DNA from: Planctomycetes bacterium B3_Pla
Lineage (GTDB): Bacteria > Planctomycetota > Phycisphaerae > Sedimentisphaerales > Anaerobacaceae
Assembly (NCBI GenBank): GCA_005223045.1
Contig: NJBM01000010.1
Span: forward strand, 62,001 to 126,000
Direction of reading: 5' to 3'
DNA: 64,000 bases
Positions 50,657-58,955 of this stretch are shown in pieces. A model generated the notes under the pieces. The model had not been told where the DNA came from. It saw nothing but the letters and a program-made list of their open reading frames with translations, and did not search any database. Within the stretch, counting starts at the first letter, position 1; the number at the start of each line of letters is the position of its first letter. The position numbers and the translations under genes are program-made.

Positions 50657-51928
50657 TCACATCGTCGGCAGCTCGTAGCCTTTGCGGTATTTTTTTGTCA
50701 GGTAGGTGTTGGCTTCGGTGTCGGCTATGAAGCGTTCCTGCTTAGTATCGAATTTGAGCCGGCGGCCTACTCGCATTGCTATGTTGGCCAGGTGGCATAG
50801 TGTCGCCGAATGGTGGCCGACTTCGACGTCGGCGTTCAGGTCGCTTGCTTTTCGGCTGCGGACGGCTTTGATGAAGTTCTCGGCGTGCGAGTAGCTGCCG
50901 CGGGGGCCGCCGGGGCCAGCTTTGCCGTTCTTGAATGTTACCTGCCAGCCCTTTCGACCGATTGACAAGGTCCCTCCGTCGCCGTAGAAAACGTCGCCGT
51001 TGTCGTGGCCTTCAAGCCCATACGGCGTCCATAAGCGCATTTCGTACATCAGGTAAACATCGTCGTACTCGAATGTTGCGATCTGAGTATCGGGCGTCTC
51101 GTGGTCGTCGTCATAGAATAACTGCCCGCCGCTGCATGAGACGGCGTTTGGCATTTCTACGCCCAGCCCCCATCGGGCGATGTCGATCTGGTGGACGCCG
51201 TCGTTGCCGGTGTCGCCGGTGCCGTAGTCCCAGTGCCAGTGCCAGTTGTAGTGGAACCGGTTCTTGTTGAAAGGCCGCTTGGGGGCCGGGCCGAGCCACA
51301 GGTCGTAATTGACGTGCGGCGGCGCTTCGCTGTCGGCGACACGGCCGATGGGGCCTCGCAGTTGGCAGTTTATCGCCTTGGCCATTCGGATCTTGCCGAG
51401 CTTGCCCGACTTGAGGTACTCGATTCCCTGTGTTATACCCTCCGACGAGCGGGACTGCGTGCCGTGCTGGACCATCCTGCCGTGCTTGCGAGCAAGATTC
51501 ACGAGCAAACGCCCTTCGGCGATAGTGTGGCTAAGCGGCTTCTCGACGTACACGTCCTTGCCCGCAACAACCGAGGCCGCGGCGATAGGTACGTGCCAGT
51601 GGTCCGGCGTGGCGATGGCGACAACGTCGAGGGATTTGTCTTCGAGCATCCGCCGATAGTCTTCGTAGCCGGCAACCTTTTCGTTACGGCCTTTGAATTC
51701 CTTGATCCGGTCGTCCAGGGCCTTGCCGTCCACGTCACACAGCGCGACGACCTTCACTCCTGAAATGTCATGGAATTCTCTAACAAGTCCACCTCCCCGG
51801 CCGTGAATGCCCGCTACGCCGACGCGAATGTCGCCGTTGGCACCGCGCGTCTTCGAGTACGGTACAGCTAATGCTACACCGCCAACTATTGAACTTTTGA
51901 CAAAATCTCTGCGTGTTAAACCTCTCAT
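50657..51928 (-). CDS. Tat-exported Gfo/Idh/MocA-family oxidoreductase
   Basis: About 423 residues. Tat signal LTRRDF (residues 4-9). Nucleotide-binding loop GVAGIHGRGG (37-46), intact VEKPLSH (128-134), and the GTGDTGNDGVHQIDIARW segment with the catalytic histidine. AGGAGGT sits 6 bases before ATG 51928, which decides this start over TTG 51934. It is 23 bases downstream of the DUF6807 gene, an operon arrangement common for periplasmic sugar metabolism. Third family member in the window, each with a different C-terminal domain, suggesting several substrates. Confidence 0.92.
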   Translation of the reverse strand: MRGLTRRDFVKSSIVGGVALAVPYSKTRGANGDIRVGVAGIHGRGGGLVREFHDISGVKVVALCDVDGKALDDRIKEFKGRNEKVAGYEDYRRMLEDKSLDVVAIATPDHWHVPIAAASVVAGKDVYVEKPLSHTIAEGRLLVNLARKHGRMVQHGTQSRSSEGITQGIEYLKSGKLGKIRMAKAINCQLRGPIGRVADSEAPPHVNYDLWLGPAPKRPFNKNRFHYNWHWHWDYGTGDTGNDGVHQIDIARWGLGVEMPNAVSCSGGQLFYDDDHETPDTQIATFEYDDVYLMYEMRLWTPYGLEGHDNGDVFYGDGGTLSIGRKGWQVTFKNGKAGPGGPRGSYSHAENFIKAVRSRKASDLNADVEVGHHSATLCHLANIAMRVGRRLKFDTKQERFIADTEANTYLTKKYRKGYELPTM

Positions 51929-51951
51929 GGTCAACCTCCTTTCGGAACGAA

Positions 51952-52968
51952 TCAGTCTGCGAACTTTCTGAATCGCTGCTCAATCTGTTCTTTTGTTCTC
52001 AATCCTTCGTAAACGATTACGAGAAATCTAAAATGTGCCGTCTCGCCCTTATCGAGTTTGAGCTGAAGCGGCATAACTTTGTTCTTGCGATACTTTCGGG
52101 GCTGCTGTCTCTGAAAATCGCCCTGGCCTAACGGATTTGCAGAGAACAGGCCGTAGTTTCGCACGTGCCAATAAGTGGGGTAGTTTATGCTGGCAGGGTG
52201 GTTGAGAATAGCAACGCCGACGACTTTATCCTGCCTGACGCCCTGTAGCGCAACCCAGCGTGCCCGCTTGCCCCAGACATTCTTTGCCGTTACATCGCCG
52301 TTGGAGCTGAAATATCTTCCGGTGCCGGAGATAGATTCAATTGGCAGAGGTCGGCCCGGCTGCGGCGAGAGTTTAGAATCGCTTTCTCTGAGATAGTCGC
52401 TGACGCGTATCGCAAGCATACCTTCCTCGATATCTTCGAACAGGATGTGGGGGCACCTGGCCGTCAGATCGATGCTCAGATCAATGGCATATTCATGCTC
52501 ATGCTCGCCGGCGATAAAGAGCATCGTTCTTTTTTCCTCAAGCAGGACCTGTTTCTTCTCATCTATCCAGTGCGAGACGGCTGAAAGTTTACCCGTGCCG
52601 ACACCGCTTACTACCTCTGTGATTTCCACATGCCTGATCTGCGGCGAGAGGCCGGTGTTGTTCCAGAACTTAACGCCGTTGACCAGGTCCACGGCGAAGA
52701 AGATGCCGACGTGGTGCTCATGGTCCATGCTCCCGCCCGGCATTTCCACGAGCGGATGCCTGCGATTGACTTCGATGCCTGAAGGCGTCCGAATGGGAAC
52801 CAGCAGCGGTTTGGTCATATTGTCGCTGTAAAGGTAGCTTGTAAAAGGCTTCTTGTCGATTACCACGTCAATTCTGTTGTCGCCTTTGATAAACTCCACC
52901 TTCGGCGGCGCGGCTCTGGCCACGGCGATGAACATACCTATTGATAGAACAAGAATCGCCTTTTTCAT
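51952..52968 (-). CDS. Secreted DUF6807 (PmoA-like) protein
   Basis: About 338 residues with a signal peptide ending at ARAA. The beta-rich body matches the DUF6807/PmoA-like family: KPFTSYLYSDNMTKPLLVPIRTPSG, then HPLVEMPGGSMDHEHHVGIFFA, with a cluster of histidines that could bind a metal, and WVALQG further on. The family is widespread in planctomycetes next to Gfo/Idh enzymes and is poorly characterised. AAAGGAGC, 6 bases before ATG 52968, decides the start; the frame is open to 53100. Upstream gene of a two-gene operon with the oxidoreductase, and divergent from a symporter gene. Confidence 0.85.
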   Translation of the reverse strand: MKKAILVLSIGMFIAVARAAPPKVEFIKGDNRIDVVIDKKPFTSYLYSDNMTKPLLVPIRTPSGIEVNRRHPLVEMPGGSMDHEHHVGIFFAVDLVNGVKFWNNTGLSPQIRHVEITEVVSGVGTGKLSAVSHWIDEKKQVLLEEKRTMLFIAGEHEHEYAIDLSIDLTARCPHILFEDIEEGMLAIRVSDYLRESDSKLSPQPGRPLPIESISGTGRYFSSNGDVTAKNVWGKRARWVALQGVRQDKVVGVAILNHPASINYPTYWHVRNYGLFSANPLGQGDFQRQQPRKYRKNKVMPLQLKLDKGETAHFRFLVIVYEGLRTKEQIEQRFRKFAD

Positions 52969-53128
52969 ATTGCTCCTTTCATGCTGAAGTCCGCGTCGAT
53001 CATACCACGAATCGCTGTGTGCGTCAGCGAAAAGTTCCGTCTCGGCCGGGGAAAACTCTGGCGAAGAAGCCTGATTAGTGTTAAATAATCCCGTCACCAT
53101 GAGTTAAAGTACGGCGTAAGGAGCAAGT

Positions 53129-54796
53129 ATGGACTTTCTTGGTTTGCACTATGCAATTTGGATAATATTAGTACTTTACTTCATCGGGATGCTCCTGATG
53201 GGCTGGTGGAGCAAGCGGGGCACCCACAGCCAGGAGGGCTACCTTCTCGGCAATCGGCAGTTTGGCGTGCCGATGATGATAATGCACGCCTTCGGCGCCG
53301 GCACTCATCCGGGCAACGTCGCAGGAGTAATGAGCGAAGCGGTTGACAGCGGAGCCTCCGGAATCTGGGTCTCGTGGATGTGGCTGTTCGGCACGCCTTT
53401 CTACTGGCTGATTGCGCCGATAATCCGGCGGATGCGCTGCCTGACGATGGCCGACTATTTTCAGGAGCGTTTCGGCAAGGCCGCCGGCGTGCTGTACATT
53501 ATCGTAGCCGCGGTGGGAATGGTCGTTTTCCTTGCCGGCGTCCTGCTCGCGACGACTCGCACCGTGCAGGGAATGATGGGACAGGCCATGGGCGCCGAAA
53601 GCGACGGGTGGTTCTTTGGGATACTGCTCGTAAGCACGGCGGTCTTTATCGTCTACAGCTATTGGGGCGGGATCGTTGCCGCAATCCGCACCGATATGAT
53701 TCAAGGATTGATGATAATTGCTTTGTCTTTCATCGCAATCCCGGCGGCGCTCCGCCTAAATGAAGTCGGCGGACTGAGCGGGATGCGCGAGACGCTGGCG
53801 GCCCAGACATCGTCAGACGTTGACTACCTGCGTCTGTTTAATCCGACCAAGTTCAACTGGTTGACCGTCCTGCTGCTTTCGATCAACGCGCCGCTGACCG
53901 CTCTGGCGTTTCCGCATCTGATGAGCGTCTGCGCCGCCGGGCGGACCGAATGGGAGGGGCGCGTAGGCTTCACCTACGGCAACATTCTAAAGCGCATCTG
54001 CACTATCGGCTGGTGTGTGCTCGGACTGTGCTGGGTCGCGTATTTGATCAAGAGCGGCTCGGCGATCCATAAAGACGCTGCATTTGGCAACTCGATCAGG
54101 ACTCTGCTGCCCCCGGTGCTTCAGGGCGTGATGCTCGCGTGCGTCATGGCCGCGTCGATGTCGTCGGGCGATGCAGTCCAGGTCACGGTTGCGGGGCTTT
54201 TCTCCCAGAACATCTACCGCGTATATGTGAATCCTAACGCCGACCAGAAACGGCTGGTGCACGTGACCCGGATGATAGGGATAGTAGTCGCTCTTCTGGC
54301 GCTCGTCGGAGCAATCCTGATGCGTCAAAGTCTCGTCAAGACGATTCTCGATTACTTCAACATCCTGAGCCTGGTCGGCATCTCCACGGCGATGGGCCTG
54401 CTCTGGCGGCGAATGAACTCGACCGGGATGTTCTGCAGCACGATTGCGGCGGTTCTGACATTTGTCGTGACTCGGTACAAGCTTGACTGTTCCCGCGAGA
54501 TCACAATCGCAGTGCCGATACTGACCGGCGTCTTAGGCGGCGTCATAGGCAGTTTGCTCAGCAAGCCTCCGAGCACCGAGACGATTGAGAAATTCTTCAA
54601 GAAGATTTACGTCCCCATCGGCCAGGAAAAGAGGCTTGAGTTGCCTCTCGACGAAGCCGTGCCGGCATCGCAGCGATGGGTCACCGCCGGCGGGCTTTTC
54701 ATCGTCAAGCCGTCCCGCCAGTCGTGGGTGGGCTTTGTTATCACGCTCGGAATATGCGTCGCCTGCGTGCTGGTGATGCTGGCGCTGCTCAAATAG
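53129..54796 (+). CDS. Sodium:solute symporter (SSS family)
   Basis: 555 residues, about 13 membrane helices. Conserved features include GYLLGNRQFGVPMMIMHAFGAGTHPGN near the N terminus, MTMADYFQERFG, YWGGIVAAIRTDMIQG, and the sodium-site helix ACVMAASMSSGDAVQVT. AAGGAGC, 5 bases before ATG 53129. A dehydrogenase gene follows 17 bases after the stop. Divergent from the DUF6807-oxidoreductase operon, so the four genes probably serve one imported compound. Substrate unknown. Confidence 0.92.
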   Translation: MDFLGLHYAIWIILVLYFIGMLLMGWWSKRGTHSQEGYLLGNRQFGVPMMIMHAFGAGTHPGNVAGVMSEAVDSGASGIWVSWMWLFGTPFYWLIAPIIRRMRCLTMADYFQERFGKAAGVLYIIVAAVGMVVFLAGVLLATTRTVQGMMGQAMGAESDGWFFGILLVSTAVFIVYSYWGGIVAAIRTDMIQGLMIIALSFIAIPAALRLNEVGGLSGMRETLAAQTSSDVDYLRLFNPTKFNWLTVLLLSINAPLTALAFPHLMSVCAAGRTEWEGRVGFTYGNILKRICTIGWCVLGLCWVAYLIKSGSAIHKDAAFGNSIRTLLPPVLQGVMLACVMAASMSSGDAVQVTVAGLFSQNIYRVYVNPNADQKRLVHVTRMIGIVVALLALVGAILMRQSLVKTILDYFNILSLVGISTAMGLLWRRMNSTGMFCSTIAAVLTFVVTRYKLDCSREITIAVPILTGVLGGVIGSLLSKPPSTETIEKFFKKIYVPIGQEKRLELPLDEAVPASQRWVTAGGLFIVKPSRQSWVGFVITLGICVACVLVMLALLK

Positions 54797-54813
54797 ATAG
54801 AAAGGATCGCACG

Positions 54814-55698
54814 ATGACGAGCAGAATCGGCCTTGTCGGTCTGGGCCTCGTGGGCACGGCAATCGCCGAGTCCCTGCTGGCCCAACAATTCGACGTCGTC
54901 GGCTTCGATATCAGCCCCGAAAGATGTCAACAGCTCGAAAAATCCGGCGGCAAATCCATGAGCAACGCGACCGATGTCGCCGACCGGGTCGAGCACGTGA
55001 TACTATCGCTACCGGATACGAACGCGGTCCGGCAGGCCGTCGAAAGCCCCGGCGGGATTCTGGACGCAGAATCTCTACCAACACATATCATCGACACCAC
55101 AACCGGAGACCCTGAAGAGACAACGTCACTGGCACAGCGGTTAGCGGAGCGGGGAATCACTTTTCTCGATTCGACCATCTCCGGCTCAAGCCGGCAGGTC
55201 CGTGACAGAGAAGCCGTCTTGATGGTTGGCGGCGACAAGGCGGCGTTCGACGCGTGCGGCAACATTTTCTCGGCGCTTGCCGAGAAGGTATTCTACATAG
55301 GCCCCTCCGGCAGCGGTTCCAAAGCAAAACTCGCCAGCAACCTTATCCTCGGCTTGAACCGCCTGGCGCTTGCCGAGGGACTTGTCTTTGCCGACAAACT
55401 GGGTCTCGATCTGGAGGCTTTCCTCGAACTGCTCAAAGCCACCCCCGCCTACTCGGCGATCATGGACACCAAGGGCGAAAAAATGCTAAAGGGCGACTTC
55501 TCCGCTCAGGCCAGAGTTCGCCAGCATCACAAAGATGTCGCGCTTATCCTGAAATACGCAGAAAAGGCCGGGCAGGAGTTGCCGCTGTCGAAAGTCCACC
55601 TGGACGTTCTGGAAAAATCAATCGCCGCAGGCGACGCTGACCTAGACAACTCCGCGGTCATCAGGGAGATCCAACGAAGAAGCAGCCGGAAATCTTGA
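54814..55698 (+). CDS. 3-hydroxyisobutyrate dehydrogenase-like NAD(P) oxidoreductase
   Basis: About 294 residues, beta-hydroxyacid dehydrogenase family. N-terminal GLVGLGLVGTAIAESL is the dinucleotide-binding loop; STISGSSRQVRDREAVLMVGG is the substrate-binding stretch; KAKLASNLILGLNRLALAEGL holds the catalytic lysine. Family members act on 3-hydroxyisobutyrate, tartronate semialdehyde/glycerate or related acids. Cytoplasmic. Starts 17 bases after the symporter with AAAGGA 7 bases before ATG, so cotranscribed; it may use the acid or sugar acid that is imported. Confidence 0.9.
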   Translation: MTSRIGLVGLGLVGTAIAESLLAQQFDVVGFDISPERCQQLEKSGGKSMSNATDVADRVEHVILSLPDTNAVRQAVESPGGILDAESLPTHIIDTTTGDPEETTSLAQRLAERGITFLDSTISGSSRQVRDREAVLMVGGDKAAFDACGNIFSALAEKVFYIGPSGSGSKAKLASNLILGLNRLALAEGLVFADKLGLDLEAFLELLKATPAYSAIMDTKGEKMLKGDFSAQARVRQHHKDVALILKYAEKAGQELPLSKVHLDVLEKSIAAGDADLDNSAVIREIQRRSSRKS

Positions 55699-55796
55699 AT
55701 CTTCAAGGCGGACCCGATATATTGTTGGGAGCCGGACTCAGCAGGGCAGTTGAACAGGAATAAATGGAAAATCGCAGATTTTGACAGGAGCTAATC

Positions 55797-57050
55797 ATGT
55801 TGAAGAGAATAGTGCTGAGCTTTGTTGGAATTATTTTATTAGCATCTGCCGGACTAATAATCGCCCAGGAGCGCAGTCGAGGATCGGGCGGGCCGACACG
55901 AGCAGAAGCACCTTCTATTGAGAACGCCCCGTTGGCGAAGTTGGATGCCGAGAAGAAGATTCTCTCCGTTCTTGATGAGATGGGCAAAGACCGCAGCCGG
56001 CGATACCTCAGCGTGTCATTGAGTGATGGACGTCTATTGCGGCAGTTGACCGAAGCGGCGGGCGCAAAGCGAGTTATCGAGATCGGCACCTCTACCGGCT
56101 ATTCGGGACTCTGGTTCGCCTTGGCTCTGCGATCGACCGGAGGAAAGCTTACTACGCATGAGATCGATCCCGGACGGGCAAGGATTGCACGGGATAATTT
56201 CAAGAGAGCCGGGGTGGATGACCTGATAACCGTCGTTGTCGGCGACGCCCATGAGGCGGTCAAGCAGTACAAGGACCCTATCGATGTTGTGTTCCTCGAC
56301 GCCGACAAGGACGGATACATCGATTATCTCAACAAGCTGCTTCCCCTGGTCCGTCCCGGCGGCTTGATCCTCGCCCATAACATGCGCAGGCCATCCCCGG
56401 ATCCGCGTTACATCGAGGCCGTCACGAAGAATCCCCGGCTCGACACTTCATTTCTTCTGATGGACGGCGCCGGAGTCGGTGTCACGTTGAAGAAACGCAA
56501 GACAGTCCGGTTCGAGGGCAAACAGTGGATCACCGATTTGGCGAAAGAGGTCGCCGTGGAAGAGTTCAAGGGGAAAACCGCTTTACACGTTCGCGGTGCG
56601 GAACAAAGCTATGTTTACCTGCCGGGGATTGATTTTCAGGATGGCACAATCGAAGTTGACATCGCGGCACGGGTTTTCTCGGGAATCGGCTTTCGTGGAC
56701 GTCAGGACGGCGCGCGCATCGAGAAGGTTTACTTCCGCCCTTTTAACGCCGGCACGGCTAAGCACCAAAACACTGTCCAGTATGCCGTGATAGGTCGCGG
56801 TGACGGAACGTGGAACTACTTGCGCAAGAACTTCCCCGGCAAATACGAGACCGGCGCCGACATTAAGGTTTTCGAATGGTTCCACGCGAAGCTGGTAATC
56901 AGCGGCATGGAAGTGAAGGTTTACGTTAACGACGGCGTGGAGCCCGTGCTTGTGGTTGATAATATGCTCGACGGCATCAGTCAAGGAACCGTCGGTGTCT
57001 GGGGATGGGACTCCTATTTTGCCAACTTCCGCTATACACCTTCCGAGTAG
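55797..57050 (+). CDS. Exported O-methyltransferase-like domain fused to a lectin-like sandwich
   Basis: 417 residues with a clear cleavable signal peptide (about 1-23). Residues 50-230 form a class I O-methyltransferase of the catechol/caffeoyl-CoA type: VIEIGTSTGYSG (93-104), HEID (121-124), FLDADKDGYIDYLNK (166-180) and RPGGLILAHN (186-195). From about 255 a concanavalin-like beta-sandwich follows (YVYLPGIDFQDGTIEVDI, then IGFRGRQDG and GVWGWDSYFANFRY), similar to DUF1080/3-keto-disaccharide-hydrolase-type domains. An exported SAM enzyme is unexpected because SAM is cytoplasmic. The gene stands 98 bases after the dehydrogenase. Confidence 0.85.
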   Translation: MLKRIVLSFVGIILLASAGLIIAQERSRGSGGPTRAEAPSIENAPLAKLDAEKKILSVLDEMGKDRSRRYLSVSLSDGRLLRQLTEAAGAKRVIEIGTSTGYSGLWFALALRSTGGKLTTHEIDPGRARIARDNFKRAGVDDLITVVVGDAHEAVKQYKDPIDVVFLDADKDGYIDYLNKLLPLVRPGGLILAHNMRRPSPDPRYIEAVTKNPRLDTSFLLMDGAGVGVTLKKRKTVRFEGKQWITDLAKEVAVEEFKGKTALHVRGAEQSYVYLPGIDFQDGTIEVDIAARVFSGIGFRGRQDGARIEKVYFRPFNAGTAKHQNTVQYAVIGRGDGTWNYLRKNFPGKYETGADIKVFEWFHAKLVISGMEVKVYVNDGVEPVLVVDNMLDGISQGTVGVWGWDSYFANFRYTPSE

Positions 57051-57081
57051 TTGCTATGCATACTTATGAGGAGGCGGAATT

Positions 57082-57099
57082 GGTGCGATTCATCGCACC
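57082..57099. repeat. GGTGCGATTCATCGCACC palindrome
   Basis: Third copy of the palindrome; reverse complement of the 49077-49094 copy. It sits 30 bases after the methyltransferase stop, in front of a degraded region. Confidence 0.7.
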
Positions 57100-57470
57100 C
57101 TGATATGGAACGACCTACGTCAAGCGATATTTTTTAGTTATTCTTGAATTTTCTTACATTATTCTTCTGACACTTTCAGGTGCAGGCTGCTTCGACGATG
57201 AATCGGTCTGATATTCGTGGATTATCCCGGAGGGACAGAGCCGACATTGATATTCTCCGTCGTGAGCCTTGCTTTCTACGGCCGCGAGTTCAGCAGCTAC
57301 GCCGCCTATCGCATAGGGTGCTCGCAAATCGCTCAGTATCGTGCCTGCACCTGTTCGTGTCATCCTTACATGACGACTTTTACAATCACGGTGCCGGTCG
57401 TTCCATATTTTCTACATAATCTTGATTCTCATCGTCTCGGTGTCTATCTGCACGAAAGCGCCGCAAGGTT

Positions 57471-57657
57471 ATATTCGAGAAAACCGCCGACTTCATCGGT
57501 AAAGAATATGGTGGATTGGGAGAATAGCGAATGGCATGGTGAAATCACGCCTGAAGGGACGCCTCGGGGCGACAAGGCAAACGCCTGGAAAGCCGGCTAC
57601 CATAACGGCCGAGCGATGATCGAGTGCCTGGAAATACTCAAGCGGTGGAGAGACTAA
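57471..57657 (+). pseudogene. Remnant of an N-acylglucosamine 2-epimerase-like gene
   Basis: Two frames together encode the C terminus of the family: IFEKTADFIGKEY in one frame (57471-57509), then after one extra base VDWENSEWHGEITPEG continuing to GDKANAWKAGYHNGRAMIECLE in the next (57511-57657). The WKAGYHNGRAM segment is the family's typical end (W-K-x-x-(Y/F)-H-x-x-R-A-L). Nothing upstream between 57100 and 57470 continues it, so only about 60 codons remain. The fragment ends where the small gene of the hflKC operon ends on the opposite strand. Confidence 0.75.
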
Positions 57658-57845
57658 GAGTCCTCTTCGTCCTGTCCCTGGTTCTGCTTTTCTATGACCG
57701 AAGAATTGACGAACTTTCTGTGCTTGTCGCCGGACCCTTGCTGCCGGGCCTGGGCGTTTTTCCTGCCGGCCGAAAACAGCAAGTGACCAATCAGCCAAAC
57801 AGCAAGCACGACAGCCAAAACTCTGACCAATTTGATGAAGATCAC
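57654..57845 (-). CDS. Small membrane protein downstream of hflC
   Basis: 63 residues with one N-terminal membrane helix (about 3-26) and a hydrophilic tail rich in Q, N, K and E. GTG start at 57845; the GAGG before it is only two to three bases away, so the exact start is uncertain. It begins 22 bases after the hflC stop on the same strand, so it is probably cotranscribed as the third gene of hflK-hflC. No family recognised; an accessory to the SPFH complex is a guess from position. Confidence 0.55.
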   Translation of the reverse strand: MIFIKLVRVLAVVLAVWLIGHLLFSAGRKNAQARQQGSGDKHRKFVNSSVIEKQNQGQDEEDS

Positions 57846-57867
57846 TTCCTCAGACCTTTCACGAGTC

Positions 57868-58905
57868 CTACTGCGGCACAGTCTCGGTTTTAGGTATGTC
57901 GCCCTTGATCAACTCAAGAAGGCTGTTGTCCGTCCCAAGGATCAATCGTGTTTTTTCTCCGCCTAAGTGTTGCTCGTACAATTCCAGAGTCTTCCAGAAT
58001 CTATAAAAGTCCGGATCCTTCCCGAAGGTTTTGGCGTAGATCTCAGTCGCCTTTGCGTCGGCCTCTCCTTCAATCTCTTGTGCAGTCTTATAGGCTTCCG
58101 AGAGGATCGTTTTGACTTCCCGCTCCTTATCGCCCATGATTTTCTCGTATTCGCCCTCGCCTTCGGAGGTGTATTTCTTCGCGATCCTCTGCCTCTCCTC
58201 GATCATTCTCTTTTCGACCGTGTCCTTGACATCCTGGACATAGATGAGCCCTTTGATCAAGACGCCGGAACTGTGGATGCCTATGCCGTAAACCTCACAG
58301 GCCTGTCTCGCGGCTTCTGTGATTTCAGCGACAATCATGAGTCTGCCCTCGCTTACAGGGCTGACCTGGGTGGTCTCCCGCAACTCTTCCTCGGCCACTC
58401 TCATCTCGCGGTTGTCCGTCCGGACTATCTCGATGAGGTCTCTCTTGGTTATGGAGTTTCTCATTCCAGGATTGACGGTTTCGTCGAGCCTGCCGTGGGC
58501 CTGCTCTTCGATGCCGACCGATCGCAGGAATTGCAGGGGGTCTTTGATGTACCACCTCGCCGTACAGTCAACCAGGATGTATTTCTTGTCCTTGGTGGGG
58601 ATCTGCTCGGGGTAGCCGTTCCATCGCAGCAGCCTTCTCTCGAACTTGCGCACGCTCTGGATAAAGGGTATTTTGAGCCGCAGCCCTGCGCCTTCGGCGG
58701 CGGCAATTCCCTCTTTCGCGTATTTGTCCCTAAGCTCGGTGAGTATCTGCTCTCTGTTGCGGCCCTCGATCGGATTGACAATCACCCTGACGGGCTTGCC
58801 GAACTGAGTTACTACCGCCTGCTCCGTCTGGTCCACCACGTACATCGAGGCGGACAAAAGTATGACCAGAACCACGAGCGACACTATTGTGATAATACGA
58901 GTCAT
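57868..58905 (-). CDS. hflC: HflC, SPFH-domain modulator of FtsH protease
   Basis: About 345 residues. N-terminal membrane helix (about 4-22) followed by VVDQTEQAVVTQFGKPVRV, the SPFH/band-7 core, and a long C-terminal coiled coil with KKYTSEGEGEYEKIMGDKEREV and AKTFGKDPDFYRFWKTLE. HflC assembles with HflK into a large membrane cage around FtsH in the inner membrane, facing the periplasm. ATG 58905 after AAAGG (8 bases) is preferred; an upstream ATG at 58959 overlaps the hflK stop as ATGA and would add 18 residues. A short insert with REQILTELRDKYAKEGIAAAEG near the N terminus is typical of planctomycete members. Confidence 0.9.
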   Translation of the reverse strand: MTRIITIVSLVVLVILLSASMYVVDQTEQAVVTQFGKPVRVIVNPIEGRNREQILTELRDKYAKEGIAAAEGAGLRLKIPFIQSVRKFERRLLRWNGYPEQIPTKDKKYILVDCTARWYIKDPLQFLRSVGIEEQAHGRLDETVNPGMRNSITKRDLIEIVRTDNREMRVAEEELRETTQVSPVSEGRLMIVAEITEAARQACEVYGIGIHSSGVLIKGLIYVQDVKDTVEKRMIEERQRIAKKYTSEGEGEYEKIMGDKEREVKTILSEAYKTAQEIEGEADAKATEIYAKTFGKDPDFYRFWKTLELYEQHLGGEKTRLILGTDNSLLELIKGDIPKTETVPQ

Positions 58906-58955
58906 ATTATTACCTTTCCCTTCTGCCGGCATCTCCCGGATTATTCTAAAATCAT

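Noticed and set aside
53168-53704. Long minus frame over the symporter
   Set aside because: Shadow of the symporter gene on the plus strand, which has family motifs along its whole length.
57154-57363. Minus-strand 69-codon frame upstream of the epimerase remnant
   Set aside because: No start context and no family resemblance; the region appears decayed.
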